From the NCBI GenBank assembly GCA_030737835.1, contig CM060849.1, positions 15,295,216-15,359,215 of the forward strand: DNA of 64,000 nt, given 5' to 3'. The notes beneath the pieces are model-generated. The model had not been told where the DNA came from and made no database searches. It saw only the letters and a program-made list of their open reading frames with translations. The DNA comes from Acorus gramineus (taxonomy: Eukaryota; Streptophyta; Magnoliopsida; Acorales; Acoraceae). This document shows, one piece after another, positions 61,290-64,000 of the stretch (its first letter is position 1; every line of letters begins with the position of its first letter). The position numbers and the translations under genes are program-made.

Positions 61290-61405
61290 TTTTTTTTAAT
61301 TTTTATATCGGAGGACCCCTGTGGCTGATCTTACAGTCAAACTGGAAAAGCTATTTCTGTCTGTTTGTCCAGGTCCCACAAAAAAAAAAGGGAGTATCAT
61401 AATGT
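61290..61405 (-). mobile_element. Truncated second SINE copy
   Basis: ATATCGGAGGACCCCTGTGG, TGATCTTACAGTC and CTGTCTGTTTG match the 3' half of the SINE at 17091-17313. It is flanked by a possible 10-bp direct repeat ATGAGGTTTT (61280-61289 and 61406-61415). The tRNA-like half is missing. Confidence 0.6.
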
Positions 61406-61744
61406 ATGAGGTTTTAGATGGTGTAAAAAAAACAATTTATTTTTTCAAAGCAAAAGACACTATTACATCTTAATATATAATTTATTTAGAAAATTATATA
61501 ATTAAAAAAAAAAAAACAAGTGTGCACTACGCTAAGGGAGGACAGGGTGATTTACGTATCATTTTCCTTAGAGAATTTATTGACATGGTCTTTAATGACA
61601 AAGCCATTTTCAAAAAAGGCAATAATACATACAATCGACTTCATAACTTCCCAACCCCTGCAATCTCTAAAATTTGACCGATCAAAAATTTGAATTCAAA
61701 TCACATATGGTTTAATTTCTATTGCTTTCCACAATTCAATTTTA

Positions 61745-62315
61745 TGTTAGGTCATCTTCAGCTCTTACTCAAATCTATATTCAAATCTCACTTAAAATTT
61801 GAATAAAAGCTTGATTTGATATGATGAGTCGCCAACCATTATTTTATGTTTTACTCAAATTTTTTAAAATATTCAGATCTTTTTCTAATTATTTCCTATA
61901 ATCATTTTCAAAGTCTTTTCCCAAACATTTTTGTTACTCAATTTGTCCTCCCTTCAAAATATTTTAATTTAAAAATTATTATCATCCAATTTTTTTTAAA
62001 AAAATGTAAAAATAATATTTTTTTATTAGAGTAAAAAAAAGAAGTTAAAAAACATATATACTTAAGAAAGAAGACCATTTTTTTTTTTTTGTGTTTTAAG
62101 ATGAAAATTTTTGAAGGGGGGGGGGTTGGGAAGGCATCTAATATAATTAAACTAAAGAAGTGGGTAAAGAGTTGAGTCTCTCTTGATTTGAGTAAAAATT
62201 TTAGTAAATTTAATTTGGTATGAATATGAGTAAATGGTTGGAGGAGATTTTGGGTGACTTTTACTCAAATTTAAATTTGAGTAATGTTTTGATATAGGAT
62301 TGAAGATGCTCTAAT
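61745..62315. mobile_element. MITE with GCATCTTCA-type ends
   Basis: The left end GGTCATCTTCAGCTCTTACTCAAATCTA mirrors the right end TTTGAGTAATGTTTTGATATAGGATTGAAGATGCTC. The interior is full of TTACTCAAATTT words and their complements. Homopolymer runs interrupt it. No coding capacity is present. Confidence 0.55.
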
Positions 62316-63120
62316 GCTCTATATTTTGTGTCCAATTTCATTATTAAATTTTTTTTATTAATTATTAAAAATCAAATAGTTACATGAAAAATATACTAAA
62401 TTAATATAGGTTCGTTCTTCTTAGTTTAGACAAGTACGCATATGTGAGGGAAATATAGACACGTATCAAATATTCAGTCTATAAAATCATTCATGAGTTA
62501 AGTTTATAGTTAAGAGGGAGCCTAGGGTCAGAGATAAAATTGTACGTAGCCATGTCAAAATAAAATTAAAAAAAATCTCAAATTCTAAATGGTGTAATAT
62601 GAATACAATTTTATTTTGGAAATAATGTTTCCAAAGTTGACTCCTAGCACAACAGAAAATAATCTCAAATTCAAAATGTTGTAATTTGTATCAACGTTGA
62701 TACAAGAGAATAAATCAAATCTTATTTGAAATCCGAAATCAATCTTAAAAAAAGATTCGAAATCACGCGACTCTCTCGAACCGTCACTTCTCTTCGCGTC
62801 AAATTACAAAAAAAAACCCCATCAACTTTTCCATTTATAAAAAACACCCCTCCCCCAAGACCATCCCACTAATAAACAACCCCAATTGGTTTGACCAACA
62901 AATGAAAAACAAACCAGGACTCAAATGCAAAAACACCTACGCGTCGTTCAAGCGTTGCATTGTTTTTCATGCACGTCCCCTTATATTTCTAAACCCCCTC
63001 ACCATAACCACCTCTCCGAAACAAAACCCTAAAAAACCCATTCGGACTCAACAAACCCCATACAATCAGACCCGCAATCCTCCTCTCTCATCCAATCCAA
63101 TTGCCCAAATCCCCCCTTTT
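62316..63120 (+). promoter_or_regulatory. Upstream flank of the DUF7086-like gene
   Basis: The distal part is AT-rich; the last 250 bp is C/A-rich, as in a leader. A telo-box-like AAACCCTAAAAAACCC lies near 63022-63037. The frame is open upstream of 63121, but the added residues are low-complexity leader sequence, so the start at 63121 is preferred. Confidence 0.4.
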
Positions 63121-63786
63121 ATGGACAACAGAAAGAAAAATCTCACCAATGACCAAGGAAAACAAGAAGAACATCAAGAACAACAACCCACTAATCCCAT
63201 TGACCCCCTCTCCCTCTCACTAAACCCACCACCTCCTCCTCCACCACCACCACCTCCATCACCACCACCACCAATGGCCCAACCCGACCCTTTTGACCCA
63301 GACTACATCCCCTCCCCCTACCCATGGTCCCGCCCCCGCCGCGCCTCCGTCCACACCCTCCACCACCTCCTCTCCTCCGGCTGCGACACCATCACAGGCC
63401 GTCTCCGGTGCAAGCGCTGCGACGTCACGGTGGAGGTCGCGCACGACCTCCGAGACAGGTTCATGGAGGTAGCGCGCTTCGTCTCCGCTGAGAGGCCGAG
63501 GATGCACGACCGCGCGCCGCCTGTTTGGATGAAGCCGAGGCTCCCGACGTGCCAGAACTGCGGGTACGCCAACGCGATGAAGCCAGTGATCGCGCCGAAG
63601 AAGAGGAACATCAACTGGCTCTTCTTGCTCCTCGGGCAGATGCTCGGGTGCTGCTCGCTCGCGCAGCTTAAGTACTTCTGTAAGCACAACTCGAACCATC
63701 GGACCGGGGCGAAGGATCGGGTCCTGTACCTTACCTATCTTAATCTGTGTAAACAGCTTGACCCGACCGGGCCTTTCGATCGCTAA
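63121..63786 (+). CDS. DUF7086-like plant protein, uncharacterised
   Basis: A single exon of 221 aa. A Gln/Glu-rich start and a polyproline run (about 36-51) precede the conserved region: YPWSRPRRASVHTLHHLL (67-84), ITGRLRCKRC (91-100), RDRFMEVARFV, MHDRAPPVWMKPRLPTCQNC (128-147), INWLFLLLGQMLGCC (164-178), LKYFCKH and NHRTGAKDRVLYLTYLNLCK, ending with DPTGPFDR. This is the plant family annotated DUF7086, of unknown function. Two CxxC pairs (Cys97/Cys100 and Cys144/Cys147) suggest a zinc-ribbon-like fold. The hydrophobic stretch at 164-178 is too short and family-conserved to call a membrane segment. A longer frame opens at 62902, but the extra 73 residues have leader-like composition. The coding part is much more GC-rich than its flanks. 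Confidence 0.88.
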   Translation: MDNRKKNLTNDQGKQEEHQEQQPTNPIDPLSLSLNPPPPPPPPPPPSPPPPMAQPDPFDPDYIPSPYPWSRPRRASVHTLHHLLSSGCDTITGRLRCKRCDVTVEVAHDLRDRFMEVARFVSAERPRMHDRAPPVWMKPRLPTCQNCGYANAMKPVIAPKKRNINWLFLLLGQMLGCCSLAQLKYFCKHNSNHRTGAKDRVLYLTYLNLCKQLDPTGPFDR

Positions 63787-64000
63787 AGGAATTGGGGGGG
63801 TTTTGGGCTGTCTCTATGTGTTGTTTGGTTTATTGGAATAATTGTTGTTGTTGAGTTGGTTGTGGAAGTGATTTTAGGTTTAGGGTTTGGGATGTTTTGA
63901 ATTATGTGTTTGGGAGTTTAATTTTTTCAGTGTGTTTTGGTACTTGTTCCGTGAATCAGAGTTGTTAGAGAGATTTCATGCATCTGTTGTGAGATTTCGT
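63787..64000 (+). other. 3' flank of the DUF7086-like gene
   Basis: T- and G-rich sequence after the stop codon, with TTGTTGTTG and TTTAGGGTTTGG words, is consistent with a plant 3' untranslated region. Nothing else is seen before the window ends. Confidence 0.45.

Noticed and set aside
63259-63699. Minus-strand frames of 146 and 123 codons opposite the DUF7086-like gene
   Set aside because: Shadows of a GC-rich coding exon.

Overview
The window is plant nuclear DNA, most likely from a monocot. The evidence is spliced genes with ordinary plant splice sites, GC-rich first exons inside AT-rich flanks (a monocot-like base profile), and intergenic space full of small inverted-repeat elements, a tRNA-derived SINE, a LINE fragment and LTR-element fossils. 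The species cannot be named from sequence alone. I found no bacterial, viral or novel enzymatic system; the unusual content is structural.

Six host genes are supported, with exon structures worked out by hand. (1) A GT43 glycosyltransferase of the IRX14 type, minus strand, 12802-6539, three exons, 518 aa, with a 4.6-kb second intron. (2) An RD21-type papain-like cysteine protease with a granulin domain, plus strand, 23025-27441, five exons, 464 aa. (3) A bHLH-MYC_N-domain protein of the RSS3/WNK-related group without a visible bHLH, minus strand, 31060-29709, seven exons including a 30-nt micro-exon, 280 aa. (4) A 2-oxoglutarate/Fe(II) dioxygenase of the At3g50210 type, plus strand, 35052-41579, twelve exons including a 20-nt micro-exon and a GC-AG intron, 330 aa. 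(5) A secreted LRR protein of the At4g06744/LRR-extensin-like type, minus strand, 46459-44842, two exons, 436 aa. (6) An intronless DUF7086-like protein, plus strand, 63121-63786, 221 aa.

Layout: 1-5100 is gene-poor and holds several palindromic elements, including a 9-bp-TSD Mutator-like MITE and a 0.94-kb nested inverted repeat. 5100-13000 is the IRX14 gene, whose large intron carries a diverged internal duplication with separate insertions. 13000-23000 is intergenic, with a possible LTR-type relic, a SINE with a perfect 14-bp target duplication, foldback elements and a very recent 88-bp duplication. 23000-41600 holds three genes separated by MITEs and a single Copia-like LTR. 41600-48300 holds TIR elements, the LRR gene, and a LINE fragment split by a hAT-like element with an 8-bp target duplication. 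48300-62900 is a gene desert with a gag-only LTR element (TR-GAG type, both LTRs, 5-bp target duplication) and more MITEs. The DUF7086 gene closes the window.

The genes do not form an operon or an obvious cluster: their roles (xylan synthesis, vacuolar proteolysis, transcriptional co-regulation, oxidation, cell wall LRR) are unrelated, as is usual in plant genomes.
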